64,000 bases of DNA from Variovorax paradoxus (lineage in GTDB: Bacteria > Pseudomonadota > Gammaproteobacteria > Burkholderiales > Burkholderiaceae_C), in NCBI RefSeq assembly GCF_018614955.1, contig NZ_JAGGNV010000008.1, forward strand, positions 1 to 64,000. The letters run 5' to 3'. Position numbers and translations under genes: made by a program. Shown piece by piece: positions 23,623-31,630 of the stretch. Positions within the stretch are counted from its first letter, which is position 1; each line of letters begins with the position of its first letter. A model generated the notes under the pieces. It searched no databases and was not told where the DNA came from. It saw only the letters and a list, made by a program, of their open reading frames with translations.

Positions 23623-24447
23623 ATGCATGACGACACGCTCCCCGACGAAGTTGCGCCGCGAAAGCGCCGCAAGGGCATCTACATCCTGCCGAACCTGTTC
23701 ACGCTGGCGGCGCTTTTCGGCGGTTTCTACTCGGTCGTGATGGCCATGAACGCGCGCTTCGACCTCGCGGCGCTCGGCGTGTTCGCCGCCATGATCCTCG
23801 ACAGCCTCGACGGCCGCGTCGCGCGCATGACCAACACGCAGAGCGCGTTCGGCGAGCAGATGGATTCGCTGTCCGACATGGTGTCCTTCGGCGCCGCGCC
23901 GGCATTGATCGCCTACGAATGGTCGCTCAAGGGCCTCGGCCGCTGGGGCTGGATCGCGGCATTCGTCTACTGCGCCTGCGCTGCCTTGCGCCTCGCGCGT
24001 TTCAACGTCAATACGGGCGTGGTCGACAAGCGCTGGTTCCAGGGCTTGCCTTCGCCGGCGGCGGCGGCGCTGGTGGCCGGCTTCATCTGGCTCGTGACCG
24101 AATGGGGCAAGCGCGGCGGCGAGGTGCTGTATCTGTCCTGGCAGCAGATCACCTGGATCACCTTCGGCTTCACGCTCTACGCCGGCCTGTCGATGGTGAC
24201 CAATGCGCCGTTCTACAGCTTCAAGGACATCCAAGTGAAGAAGAGCGTGCCCTTTGCCGTGATCGTGCTGATCGCGCTCGCCATCGCAGTCGTCAACATC
24301 CACCCGCCGACGGTGCTGTTCGGCATCTTCGTGGCCTACGGACTCAGCGGCTACGCCGTCTACGGCTGGCGCAAGGCCAAGGGCCAGCATGTGAGCGTGA
24401 TCAGCACCTCGACCGACGAGCCCGACGAGCGTGGCCTGCACAAGTGA
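23623..24447 (+). CDS. pssA: CDP-diacylglycerol--serine O-phosphatidyltransferase
   Basis: 274-residue inner-membrane enzyme making phosphatidylserine, the precursor of phosphatidylethanolamine. The CDP-alcohol phosphotransferase motif is complete: DGRVARMTNTQSAFGEQMD followed by SLSD. About seven to eight hydrophobic segments follow a basic N-terminus (RKRRKGIYILPNLFTLAA), the layout of the membrane (type II) PssA. It has its own promoter-like sequence and lies between the ilv and leu units, as in other betaproteobacteria. The leu promoter seems to overlap its last codons. Confidence 0.95.
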   Translation: MHDDTLPDEVAPRKRRKGIYILPNLFTLAALFGGFYSVVMAMNARFDLAALGVFAAMILDSLDGRVARMTNTQSAFGEQMDSLSDMVSFGAAPALIAYEWSLKGLGRWGWIAAFVYCACAALRLARFNVNTGVVDKRWFQGLPSPAAAALVAGFIWLVTEWGKRGGEVLYLSWQQITWITFGFTLYAGLSMVTNAPFYSFKDIQVKKSVPFAVIVLIALAIAVVNIHPPTVLFGIFVAYGLSGYAVYGWRKAKGQHVSVISTSTDEPDERGLHK

Positions 24448-24465
24448 TTCGGGCTGTGCTACATT
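24437..24465 (+). promoter_or_regulatory. candidate promoter for the leu leader and leuA genes
   Basis: TGCACA, 17-base spacer, TACATT. It overlaps the 3' end of pssA and ends ten bases before the leader-peptide ATG, so the leader would be almost leaderless. Confidence 0.4.
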
Positions 24466-24475
24466 CCCCGCTCCC

Positions 24476-24529
24476 ATGAACAAGATTTCGCTGGCCCTAC
24501 TACTGATCCCCTACGGGCGGAGTCGGTAG
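24476..24529 (+). CDS. leuL: leu operon leader peptide
   Basis: 17-codon reading frame encoding [17 protein letters not shown]. It has four leucines, two of them in consecutive CTA codons, which are very rare in this GC-rich genome, just as CUA runs are used in the enterobacterial leu leader. Ribosome stalling at these codons when charged leucyl-tRNA is scarce would decide which downstream hairpin forms. No Shine-Dalgarno sequence is visible. It is followed by an intrinsic terminator and then leuA. Confidence 0.82.
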   Translation: MNKISLALLLIPYGRSR

Positions 24530-24550
24530 CGCACGCGCAAATCCCTCACC

Positions 24551-24586
24551 ACGGCCCGTTCGCACCAGCAACGGGCCGTTTGTTTT
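24551..24586 (+). terminator. leu attenuator terminator, with competing antiterminator
   Basis: ACGGCCCGTT (24551-24560) and AACGGGCCGT (24570-24579) form a 10-bp stem followed by TTGTTTT. An upstream segment ACGGGC (24513-24518), inside the leader-peptide frame just past the Leu codons, can pair with GCCCGT (24554-24559) and prevent the terminator. A ribosome stalled at CTA leaves that segment free; one that reaches the stop codon covers it. This is the classic attenuation logic. Confidence 0.82.
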
Positions 24587-24627
24587 GGGGTTGCTGGTTG
24601 ATCCTCCAACCAAGCGAGAAATACCAG

Positions 24628-26331
24628 ATGTTGAAGCAACCCGATCGCAAGTACCGCGCCTTTGCGCCTATCGGCCTCAAGGACCGTACCTGGCCCGATG
24701 CCGTGCTGACCCAGGCTCCGATCTGGCTGTCGACGGACCTGCGAGACGGTAACCAGGCGCTGGTGGAGCCGATGGACATCGCCCGCAAGATGCGCATGTT
24801 CGAGATGCTGGTGGCGATCGGGTTCAAGGAGATTGAGGTCGGCTTTCCCTCGGCCTCGCAGATCGAGTTCGACTTCGTGCGCAAGCTGATCGAGGAAGAC
24901 CGCATTCCCGACGACGTGACGATCCAGGTGCTCACGCAAGCGCGCGACCACCTGATCGAGCGCACCTTCGAGTCGCTGCAGGGCGTGCCGCGCGCCATCG
25001 TTCACCTCTACAACGCCGTGGCGCCGGTCATGCGCCGCGTGGTGCTCGGCATGGACGAAGACCAGATCGTGGAGCTGGCCACCACGCATGCCCGCATGTT
25101 CAACGAGCTTGCTGCCAAGCAGCCGGCGACCGAGTGGATCTTCCAATATTCGCCGGAAATGTTCTCCGGCACCGACCTGGCTTTCTCCAAGCGGGTGGTA
25201 GATGCGGTCACCGAGGTCTGGGCACCGACTCCCGAGCGCAAATGCATCGTCAACCTGCCTTCGACGGTCGAGCATTCGACGCCCAACGTCTTCGCGGACA
25301 TGATCGAGTGGATGCACCGCCACCTCGCGCGCCGCGATTCGATCGTGCTGTCGGTGCATCCGCACAACGATCGCGGCACGGGCACCGCGGCCGGCGAGTT
25401 CGCGCTGATGGCAGGCGCGGACCGCATCGAAGGCTGCCTGTTCGGCAATGGCGAGCGCACCGGCAATCTCGACCTGGTGAACGTGGCGCTCAATCTCTAT
25501 ACGCAGGGCGTGTCCCCTCGACTCGACTTCTCGAACATCGACGAGATCCGTACGGCCGTCGAGCACTGCAATCAGTTGCCGGTGCATCCTCGCCATCCGT
25601 ACGTGGGCGATCTGGTCTACACGTCCTTCTCCGGCTCGCACCAGGACGCGATTAAGAAGGCCTTCGCCGCGCGTAAGGACGGCGACATCTGGGACATGCC
25701 CTACCTGCCGATCGACCCGAAGGACGTGGGCCGCAGCTACGAGGCCGTGATTCGCGTCAACAGCCAGTCGGGCAAGGGAGGCATCGCCTATCTGCTCGAA
25801 AGCGAATACGGGCTCGAGCTGCCTCGCCGCCTGCAGATGGAGTTCAGCCAGGCCGTGCAGCGCGTGATGGACGTCGACGGCAAGGAACTCACGGCGGCCG
25901 ACCTCTGGCAGCTGTTCGAGCGCGAGTACCGCATCCAGGACGAAACGGGCCCGCAGCACCGCGTGCTCGAGGAGCAGGGCGAGGGCACCGATGCGTCCGT
26001 TGTGCTGCGCGCCGATCTGCCGTGGGACGGTGAAATTCGAAAGATCGAAGGCCGCGGCAACGGGCCGATCGATGCCTTCATCCATGCTTTGGCCGGCGCC
26101 ACCGGGCACTCGATCCGCGTGATCGACTACCACCAGCACGCGATAGGCGCCGGCGCCGATGCGCAGGCGGTGGCTTATCTGGAGCTGCGGGTCGACGAAG
26201 CGCAGACCCTGTTCGGTGTCGGCATGGACGCGAACATCATCTCGGCTTCGCTCAAGGCGATCGTTTCGGGCCTCGAGCGGGCCCGGGCACGGGGTGCACG
26301 CAGCGCACAATCCATGGCTGAAGCCGCCTGA
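24628..26331 (+). CDS. leuA: 2-isopropylmalate synthase, long (type 2) form
   Basis: 567-residue enzyme condensing 2-ketoisovalerate with acetyl-CoA, the first step of leucine synthesis. The HMGL-like barrel begins at [18 protein letters not shown], with metal ligands in [11 protein letters not shown] and [12 protein letters not shown]; a C-terminal allosteric LeuA dimer domain ends the protein. The opening ([16 protein letters not shown]) and length are typical of the type also found in actinobacteria and yeast, distinct from the next gene. It lies behind the leader peptide and attenuator and 17 bases before a second leuA. Confidence 0.95.
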   Translation: MLKQPDRKYRAFAPIGLKDRTWPDAVLTQAPIWLSTDLRDGNQALVEPMDIARKMRMFEMLVAIGFKEIEVGFPSASQIEFDFVRKLIEEDRIPDDVTIQVLTQARDHLIERTFESLQGVPRAIVHLYNAVAPVMRRVVLGMDEDQIVELATTHARMFNELAAKQPATEWIFQYSPEMFSGTDLAFSKRVVDAVTEVWAPTPERKCIVNLPSTVEHSTPNVFADMIEWMHRHLARRDSIVLSVHPHNDRGTGTAAGEFALMAGADRIEGCLFGNGERTGNLDLVNVALNLYTQGVSPRLDFSNIDEIRTAVEHCNQLPVHPRHPYVGDLVYTSFSGSHQDAIKKAFAARKDGDIWDMPYLPIDPKDVGRSYEAVIRVNSQSGKGGIAYLLESEYGLELPRRLQMEFSQAVQRVMDVDGKELTAADLWQLFEREYRIQDETGPQHRVLEEQGEGTDASVVLRADLPWDGEIRKIEGRGNGPIDAFIHALAGATGHSIRVIDYHQHAIGAGADAQAVAYLELRVDEAQTLFGVGMDANIISASLKAIVSGLERARARGARSAQSMAEAA

Positions 26332-26348
26332 CAAGAAGGAGATCCACG

Positions 26349-27887
26349 ATGGCCGACAAACTCATCATTTTTGACACCACCTTGCGCGACGGCGAGCAGT
26401 CGCCGGGTGCCTCGATGACCAAGGACGAGAAACTGCGCATCGCGCGCCAGCTCGAGCGCCTGCGGGTCGATGTCATCGAGGCCGGCTTTCCGGCCAGTTC
26501 GAACGGTGACTTCGAGGCCGTTACTGCGATTGCCAATGCGATCAAGGAGTCGACGGTGTGCGGCCTGTCGCGCGCCAATGACCGCGACATCTCGCGCGCG
26601 GCCGAAGCCTTGAAGGGCGCGGCCAGCGGCCGCATTCACACCTTCATCGCCACCTCGCCGTTGCACATGGAGAAGAAGCTGCGCATGTCGCCCGACGAGG
26701 TGTTCGAGCAGGCCAAGCTCGCCGTGCGTTTCGCGCGCAACCTGCTGGGCGACGTCGAGTTCAGCCCGGAGGACGGCTACCGCAGCGACGTCGACTTCCT
26801 GTGCCGCGTGCTGGAAGCCGTCATCCATGAGGGCGCGACCACCATCAACGTGCCAGACACCGTTGGCTACGCCGTTCCGGAGCTCTACGGCAACTTCATC
26901 AAGACGCTGCGCGAGCGCATCCCGAACAGCGACAAGGCAGTGTGGTCGGTGCACTGCCACAACGACCTCGGCATGGCAGTCGCCAACTCGCTGGCCGGCG
27001 TGAAGATCGGCGGCGCGCGGCAGGTCGAATGCACCATCAACGGCCTCGGCGAGCGCGCCGGCAACTGCTCGCTCGAAGAGATCGTGATGGCCGTGAAGAC
27101 ACGGAAGGATTACTTCGGCCTCGATCTCGGCATCGACACCCGGCACATCCTGGCCGCCAGCCGCATGGTCAGCCAGACCACCGGCTTCGTGGTGCAGCCC
27201 AACAAGGCGGTGGTGGGCGCCAATGCCTTCGCCCACGCATCGGGCATCCACCAGGATGGCGTGCTCAAGGCGCGCGACACCTACGAGATCATGCGCGCCG
27301 AAGACGTGGGCTGGACCGCCAACAAGATCGTGCTCGGCAAGCTGAGCGGCCGCAACGCCTTCAAGCAGCGCCTGCAGGAACTGGGTGTGACGATGGAGAG
27401 CGAGGCCGACATCAACGCCGCGTTCACGCGCTTCAAAGAACTTGCCGATCGAAAAAGTGAAATATTTGACGAAGATATCCTTGCACTTGTAAGCGCCGAG
27501 GAGCATTCGCACGTTGCCGAGCAGTTCACCTTTGTATCCTTGTCGCAGCACAGCGAAACCGGCGAGCGACCCCAGGCGCGAATCGTTTTCACGGTGCATG
27601 GCAAGGAAGTCACGAGCGAGTCGGACGGCAATGGCCCGGTTGATGCTTCGCTGAAGGCCATCGAGGCCCATGTGAAGAGCGGGGCGGAGATGGTGCTGTA
27701 TTCGGTCAATGCCATCAGCGGATCGACGGAGAGTCAGGGCGAAGTCACGGTGCGTTTGCAGAATGCGGGCCGTGTCGTCAACGGCGTAGGGGCCGATCCG
27801 GACATCGTGGTGGCATCGGCCAAGGCTTATTTGAGTGCGCTCAACAAGTTACAGAGCCAAGCTGAGAGAGTGGCGGCACAAGGTTAG
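26349..27887 (+). CDS. leuA: 2-isopropylmalate synthase, classic bacterial (type 1) form
   Basis: 512-residue second isopropylmalate synthase: barrel start [17 protein letters not shown], metal site [15 protein letters not shown], and [18 protein letters not shown], followed by the C-terminal leucine-sensing domain. Sequence type differs from the gene just upstream, so the pair is not a recent duplication. Start ATG has AAGGAG upstream. Codons between about 27436 and 27500 (including ATA, AGT, AAA, GTA) are unusually AT-rich for this genome. Possibly one of the pair is less leucine-sensitive, or acts on a related 2-oxoacid such as pyruvate (citramalate synthase); the sequence does not settle this. 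Confidence 0.92.
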   Translation: MADKLIIFDTTLRDGEQSPGASMTKDEKLRIARQLERLRVDVIEAGFPASSNGDFEAVTAIANAIKESTVCGLSRANDRDISRAAEALKGAASGRIHTFIATSPLHMEKKLRMSPDEVFEQAKLAVRFARNLLGDVEFSPEDGYRSDVDFLCRVLEAVIHEGATTINVPDTVGYAVPELYGNFIKTLRERIPNSDKAVWSVHCHNDLGMAVANSLAGVKIGGARQVECTINGLGERAGNCSLEEIVMAVKTRKDYFGLDLGIDTRHILAASRMVSQTTGFVVQPNKAVVGANAFAHASGIHQDGVLKARDTYEIMRAEDVGWTANKIVLGKLSGRNAFKQRLQELGVTMESEADINAAFTRFKELADRKSEIFDEDILALVSAEEHSHVAEQFTFVSLSQHSETGERPQARIVFTVHGKEVTSESDGNGPVDASLKAIEAHVKSGAEMVLYSVNAISGSTESQGEVTVRLQNAGRVVNGVGADPDIVVASAKAYLSALNKLQSQAERVAAQG

Positions 27888-27922
27888 TTCTTGCGACAGA
27901 TCCTTTGGTTCTAATGAAGAAA

Positions 27923-27956
27923 GGGATGCAAGTAACTGATATTGCGTGCCTTTTTT
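27923..27956 (+). terminator. imperfect intrinsic terminator after the leuA pair
   Basis: GGGATGCAA pairs with TTGCGTGCC (one mismatch, one G-U pair) around a 10-base loop, followed by TTTTTT. Closes the leu operon. Confidence 0.6.
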
Positions 27957-27970
27957 GATTTGGATACACT
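27942..27970 (+). promoter_or_regulatory. candidate sigma70 promoter for the PBP7-like gene
   Basis: TTGCGT, 17-base spacer, TACACT, 34 bases before the ATG at 28004. The -35 hexamer lies in the right arm of the leu terminator. Confidence 0.5.
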
Positions 27971-28003
27971 GCGGTTCTTATTCGTCCCGCTGGAGAGTTT
28001 TTG

Positions 28004-29173
28004 ATGCCCGAAGCCCGTTCCTGCCGAGTTTCCAGCCAGCGGTTTCTTCCTGCATTCCGCCTCATCGCCGTCGCGCTCTGCGCCACGGCGTTTTTGCTGC
28101 CCGCAGCAGAGGCAGGCAAGAAGGCGCCGGCAGACAAGAAGGCCCAGCAGGTGAGCGCCGACAGCAAACGCAGCAGCGCCAAGTCGGCATCCAAGCGCAG
28201 CGTCAAGGATGACGACAAGGCCGACCGAGTCGTGAGCGGCGGGCGCAACGTGGTGGCTTCGATCCGCAAGCGGGGCGGCAAGACGGTGGTTGCGGTGCAG
28301 CGGCGTTCGGTGGTGCGCGTGACCGAAGCGCCGGCCCGGCAGTCTTTCGGCCAGCTGGCCGGCCTGCACAGCACCGAAGATGCGCTCGACCTGAAATCCA
28401 GCGTGGCGCTGGTGATCGACCAGGACACGCGCGAGGTGCTCTTCAGCAAGAACGACCACGCCGTGCTGCCCATCGCTTCGCTGACCAAGCTCATGACGGG
28501 GCTGATCATCAGCGAAGCGCGTCTTCCTTCCGACGAACTGATCACCATCAGCCAGGATGACGTCGACACCGAAAAAGGAAGCCGCTCACGCCTGACGGTG
28601 GGCACCACGCTGCCGCGCGGCGAACTCCTGCACCTGGCGTTGATGTCGAGCGAGAACCGCGCGGCGCATGCGCTCGGACGCACCTATCCGGGCGGCCTGG
28701 CCACCTTCGTGAGCGTCATGAACGCCAAGGCCAAGATGCTCGGTATGAAGGACACGCGCTACGTCGAGCCCACCGGGCTCTCGAGCCGCAATCAGTCGAG
28801 CGCGCAAGACCTGGCCCTGCTGGTCAATGCCGCCTATGCCGACGCCACGGTGCGCCAGCTCTCCACTTCGCCCGAGTACCAGGTCGAAGTCGGCAGCCGC
28901 GTGCTGCAGTACAACACCACGAACCGCCTGGTCAAGAACCCGGATTGGGACATCGGCGTGCAGAAGACCGGCTACATCTCGGAAGCCGGCCAATGCCTCG
29001 TGATGCAGACCAAGATCGCCGGCCGCAAGCTGATCATGGTGTTCCTCGATTCGGCCGGCAAGTTCGGCCGCATCGGCGATGCCGAGCGTGTGCGCCGCTG
29101 GGTCGAAGCCACCCACAACATGGCGAATCCTGCTGTGCAGCAGCAGGCCGTCGCAACGCACGTTGCGGGCTGA
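28004..29173 (+). CDS. pbpG: D-alanyl-D-alanine endopeptidase (PBP7-like, peptidase S11)
   Basis: 389-residue exported penicillin-binding protein cutting peptidoglycan cross-links. Signal peptide ends near LPAAEAG; a Lys/Arg/Ser-rich linker of about 70 residues follows, then the S11 domain with SxxK in IASLTKLMTG (catalytic Ser), SxN in SSENRAAH, and KTG in VQKTGYISEAGQ. The domain end lacks the large C-terminal beta domain of PBP5, matching PBP7. ATG 28004 with GGAGAG upstream. A promoter and terminator overlap just before it; a hairpin follows its stop. Confidence 0.92.
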   Translation: MPEARSCRVSSQRFLPAFRLIAVALCATAFLLPAAEAGKKAPADKKAQQVSADSKRSSAKSASKRSVKDDDKADRVVSGGRNVVASIRKRGGKTVVAVQRRSVVRVTEAPARQSFGQLAGLHSTEDALDLKSSVALVIDQDTREVLFSKNDHAVLPIASLTKLMTGLIISEARLPSDELITISQDDVDTEKGSRSRLTVGTTLPRGELLHLALMSSENRAAHALGRTYPGGLATFVSVMNAKAKMLGMKDTRYVEPTGLSSRNQSSAQDLALLVNAAYADATVRQLSTSPEYQVEVGSRVLQYNTTNRLVKNPDWDIGVQKTGYISEAGQCLVMQTKIAGRKLIMVFLDSAGKFGRIGDAERVRRWVEATHNMANPAVQQQAVATHVAG

Positions 29174-29179
29174 GCCTGC

Positions 29180-29199
29180 CAGCCTGATGAATCAGGCTG
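29180..29199. terminator. hairpin between convergent pbpG and iclR
   Basis: CAGCCTGAT and ATCAGGCTG form a perfect 9-bp stem with a 2-base centre. It overlaps the stop of the iclR gene. No clear T-run on either strand; possibly a bidirectional transcript end. Confidence 0.45.
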
Positions 29200-29986
29200 C
29201 AGCGGGCGTGTTCGCGTTGTAGCCGAGCGCGCTCGAGATTTCGTTGGCGGTTGCCTGCAGCTTCGGCAGCCACCCGTCGTCGAGCCGGTCTGCCGGCGCC
29301 GAGATCGACAATCCCGCAACCAGCTTTCCTTGATCGTCGTAGATGCCGGCGGCCATGCAGCGCACGCCGAGCTCGAGCTCCTCGTTGTCGCGGGCGATGC
29401 CGTACTGGCGCGCCTTGGAAAGCTCGCGCTCCAGCGCCGGCAGCTGCGTGATGCTGTTGCGCGTATGGCCGGCCAGGCCGGTTCGCGTGGCGTAGCTGCG
29501 CACGCGCTGAGGTTCGTCGAGCGCGAGGAACAGCTTGCCAGTGGAAGTCAGGTGCAGCGGCGCCCGGCCTCCGATGGCTCGCACCACCTGCATGCCCGAG
29601 CGCTCGCTGTAGGCGCGCTCGATATAGACGATCTCGTCACCTTGCCGCATGCTGAGGTTCACCGGCTGCTGCGTGAGCTTGTGCAGCTCGCGCATCGGCG
29701 CCATCGCGGCGTCGCGCACGTTGAGCCGGCCCTTTACCAGGTTACCGAGCTCAAGCAGGCGCATGCCGAGTCGGTAGCTGCCGGCCTCCGGCCGGTCGAC
29801 GAAGCGGCCGACGGCCAGGTCGTTCAGGATGCGATGGGTGGTGGACGGGTGCAAGCCCGTCTTCTCGCTGATTTCCTTCAGCGAGATGGCTTCTTCCCGG
29901 GATGCCAAGACGTCAATCAGCGCGAACATGCGCTCAATCACTTGGATGACGGGCACGGCTGGAACGTCTGATTGGTGTTTTCTCAT
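29192..29986 (-). CDS. IclR-family transcriptional regulator
   Basis: 264 residues: winged helix-turn-helix (ISLKEISEKTGLHPSTTHRI then LNDLAVGRFVDR) and a C-terminal effector domain ending with the family signature EELELGVRCMAAGIYDDQGK and VAGLSISAPADR. ATG 29986 is chosen over a TTG two codons earlier. Convergent with pbpG, and 30 bases downstream of bpt on the same strand is not the case: bpt lies upstream in the coordinate sense and is also on this strand, ending 30 bases before the iclR region's start. Target genes unknown; no catabolic gene is adjacent. Confidence 0.9.
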   Translation of the reverse strand: MRKHQSDVPAVPVIQVIERMFALIDVLASREEAISLKEISEKTGLHPSTTHRILNDLAVGRFVDRPEAGSYRLGMRLLELGNLVKGRLNVRDAAMAPMRELHKLTQQPVNLSMRQGDEIVYIERAYSERSGMQVVRAIGGRAPLHLTSTGKLFLALDEPQRVRSYATRTGLAGHTRNSITQLPALERELSKARQYGIARDNEELELGVRCMAAGIYDDQGKLVAGLSISAPADRLDDGWLPKLQATANEISSALGYNANTPAAA

Positions 29987-30016
29987 GGGCAACGCGGTGT
30001 GGAACCGGTTGCCATT

Positions 30017-30766
30017 TTACTTGGTGAAATGGGTCGGCGCTTGCCAGCGGCCGTCGATCAGCACTTCATGCGGGGCAAAACGGGCCTTGTAGTTCATCTT
30101 GGCGCTGCCCTCGATCCAATAGCCTAGATAGACGTGGGCGAGGCCCAGCTTGCGGGCCTGCTCGATCTGCCACAGCACACTGTAGTTGCCGTAGCCCGCG
30201 CCCGCCTCCGGCTCGTAGAAGGTGTAGACCGCGGAGATTCCGTCGTTCAGCACGTCGAGGATCGACACCATCTTCAAGGCGCCGGCGCTGCCGTCCGGCC
30301 GGGTTTCGCGAAACTCCACCAGCCGCGAGTTGACCCTGCTTTGCAGCAGGAACTGGGTGTACTGGTCGATGCTGTCGTGATCCATGCCGCCGCCGGCATG
30401 GCGGCCGTTCTGGTAGCGAAGATAGAGCTGGTAATGCTCGGGCACGAAGCAAAGCTTGAGCACGCGGGCCTGCAGATCGGCATGGCGTGCCAAGGCACGG
30501 CGCTGGCTGCGATTGGGCTTGAATTCGCACGCCAGCACGCGCAACGGTATGCAGGCGCTGCAGCCGTCGCAATGCGGCCTGTAGGTGAACATTCCGCTGC
30601 GCCGGAAGCCGGCGAGCACCAGGTCCGAGTACGCGTCGTTGTGGATCAGGTGGCTCGGCGTCGCGACCTGCGAGCGCGCCTGCCTGTCCGGCAGGTAGCT
30701 GCACGGATAGGGCGCTGTCGCGTAGAACTGCAGCGTGTGGAGCGGGAGATCCTTGAGGTGCGTCAC
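30017..30766 (-). CDS. bpt: aspartate/glutamate leucyltransferase (N-degron)
   Basis: 249-residue ATE1-like transferase of the Bpt type, adding leucine from Leu-tRNA to proteins with N-terminal Asp or Glu and so marking them for ClpS/ClpAP. Characteristic segments: [15 protein letters not shown], the cysteine-rich [15 protein letters not shown], and [18 protein letters not shown]. Start is GTG at 30766, which overlaps the aat stop (GTGA), so translation is coupled. This matches the known start region [14 protein letters not shown]. Confidence 0.94.
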   Translation of the reverse strand: MTHLKDLPLHTLQFYATAPYPCSYLPDRQARSQVATPSHLIHNDAYSDLVLAGFRRSGMFTYRPHCDGCSACIPLRVLACEFKPNRSQRRALARHADLQARVLKLCFVPEHYQLYLRYQNGRHAGGGMDHDSIDQYTQFLLQSRVNSRLVEFRETRPDGSAGALKMVSILDVLNDGISAVYTFYEPEAGAGYGNYSVLWQIEQARKLGLAHVYLGYWIEGSAKMNYKARFAPHEVLIDGRWQAPTHFTK

Positions 30767-31515
30767 GTCGTGAAGGAAGGTCGCGCAAGCAGGAGTTCGG
30801 ACCAGTATACGGGCTCGAAACGCCACGCCGGGCCTGCTTGCAGGCGTGCGTCGGCCACATGCGACAAAAAGCGTTCGCGCGGCACTTCGCGCGCGCCAAG
30901 GCTGGCCAGATGACCCGTGTTCTGCTGGCAATCGATCATCGCGATGCCGTGCCGCCGGCAGAACGAGACCAGGGCTGCCAGCGCGATCTTGGAAGCGTCG
31001 GGCCGGCGGGTGAACATCGATTCGCCGAACACCGCGCGGCCGATCGCCACGCAGTACAGGCCACCCGCGAGTTCGCCGTCGATCCAGGTTTCGATGCTGT
31101 GCGCGTGGCCGGCGCGGTGCAGGGCCCTGTAGGCGTGCACCATCTCGGGCAGGATCCAGGTGCCGGTCTGGCCGACGCGCGGCGCTTGCGAGCAGGCCTC
31201 GATCACCGCCTCGAAACGGTGGTCGATGCGGATCTCGCAGCCCGGGTTAGTGCGGAAGCGCTCCAGCGTCTTGCGCAGCGAACGGTGAAGCCTGAAGCAG
31301 GCGGTTTCGAGCACCATCCGCGGATCCGGGCTCCACCAGAGGATCGGCTGGCCCTCGCTGAACCACGGGAAGATGCCGTTGGCGTAGGCGTGAAGGAGGC
31401 TGGCGACATCGAGCCCGCCACCTGCGGCCAGAAGGCCAGGCACGGGGTCGGATTCGCCCCAGGCCGAAGCGGCATCGGGCAGGGGGTCACCAGGGGCAAG
31501 CCAGGGCAGTTGCAT
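30763..31515 (-). CDS. aat: leucyl/phenylalanyl-tRNA--protein transferase
   Basis: 250-residue transferase adding Leu or Phe to N-terminal Arg or Lys, creating N-degrons for ClpS. Family motifs: [20 protein letters not shown], then PRMVLE, and [20 protein letters not shown]. The ATG of [10 protein letters not shown] is chosen; frame upstream is not conserved-looking. First gene of a two-gene operon with bpt, so both L-transferase branches of the bacterial N-degron pathway are made together. Confidence 0.95.
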   Translation of the reverse strand: MQLPWLAPGDPLPDAASAWGESDPVPGLLAAGGGLDVASLLHAYANGIFPWFSEGQPILWWSPDPRMVLETACFRLHRSLRKTLERFRTNPGCEIRIDHRFEAVIEACSQAPRVGQTGTWILPEMVHAYRALHRAGHAHSIETWIDGELAGGLYCVAIGRAVFGESMFTRRPDASKIALAALVSFCRRHGIAMIDCQQNTGHLASLGAREVPRERFLSHVADARLQAGPAWRFEPVYWSELLLARPSFTT

Positions 31516-31630
31516 GGTCGAAGGTATACACGGCTTCCGCAGACGCGCTGTCGTCGCAAGCCGAATTTGCCTGAAGCCCCTATAGTCGTTCCCGCATTCG
31601 CAGCCATCGCTCAAAGCAAAAAGGACCACG

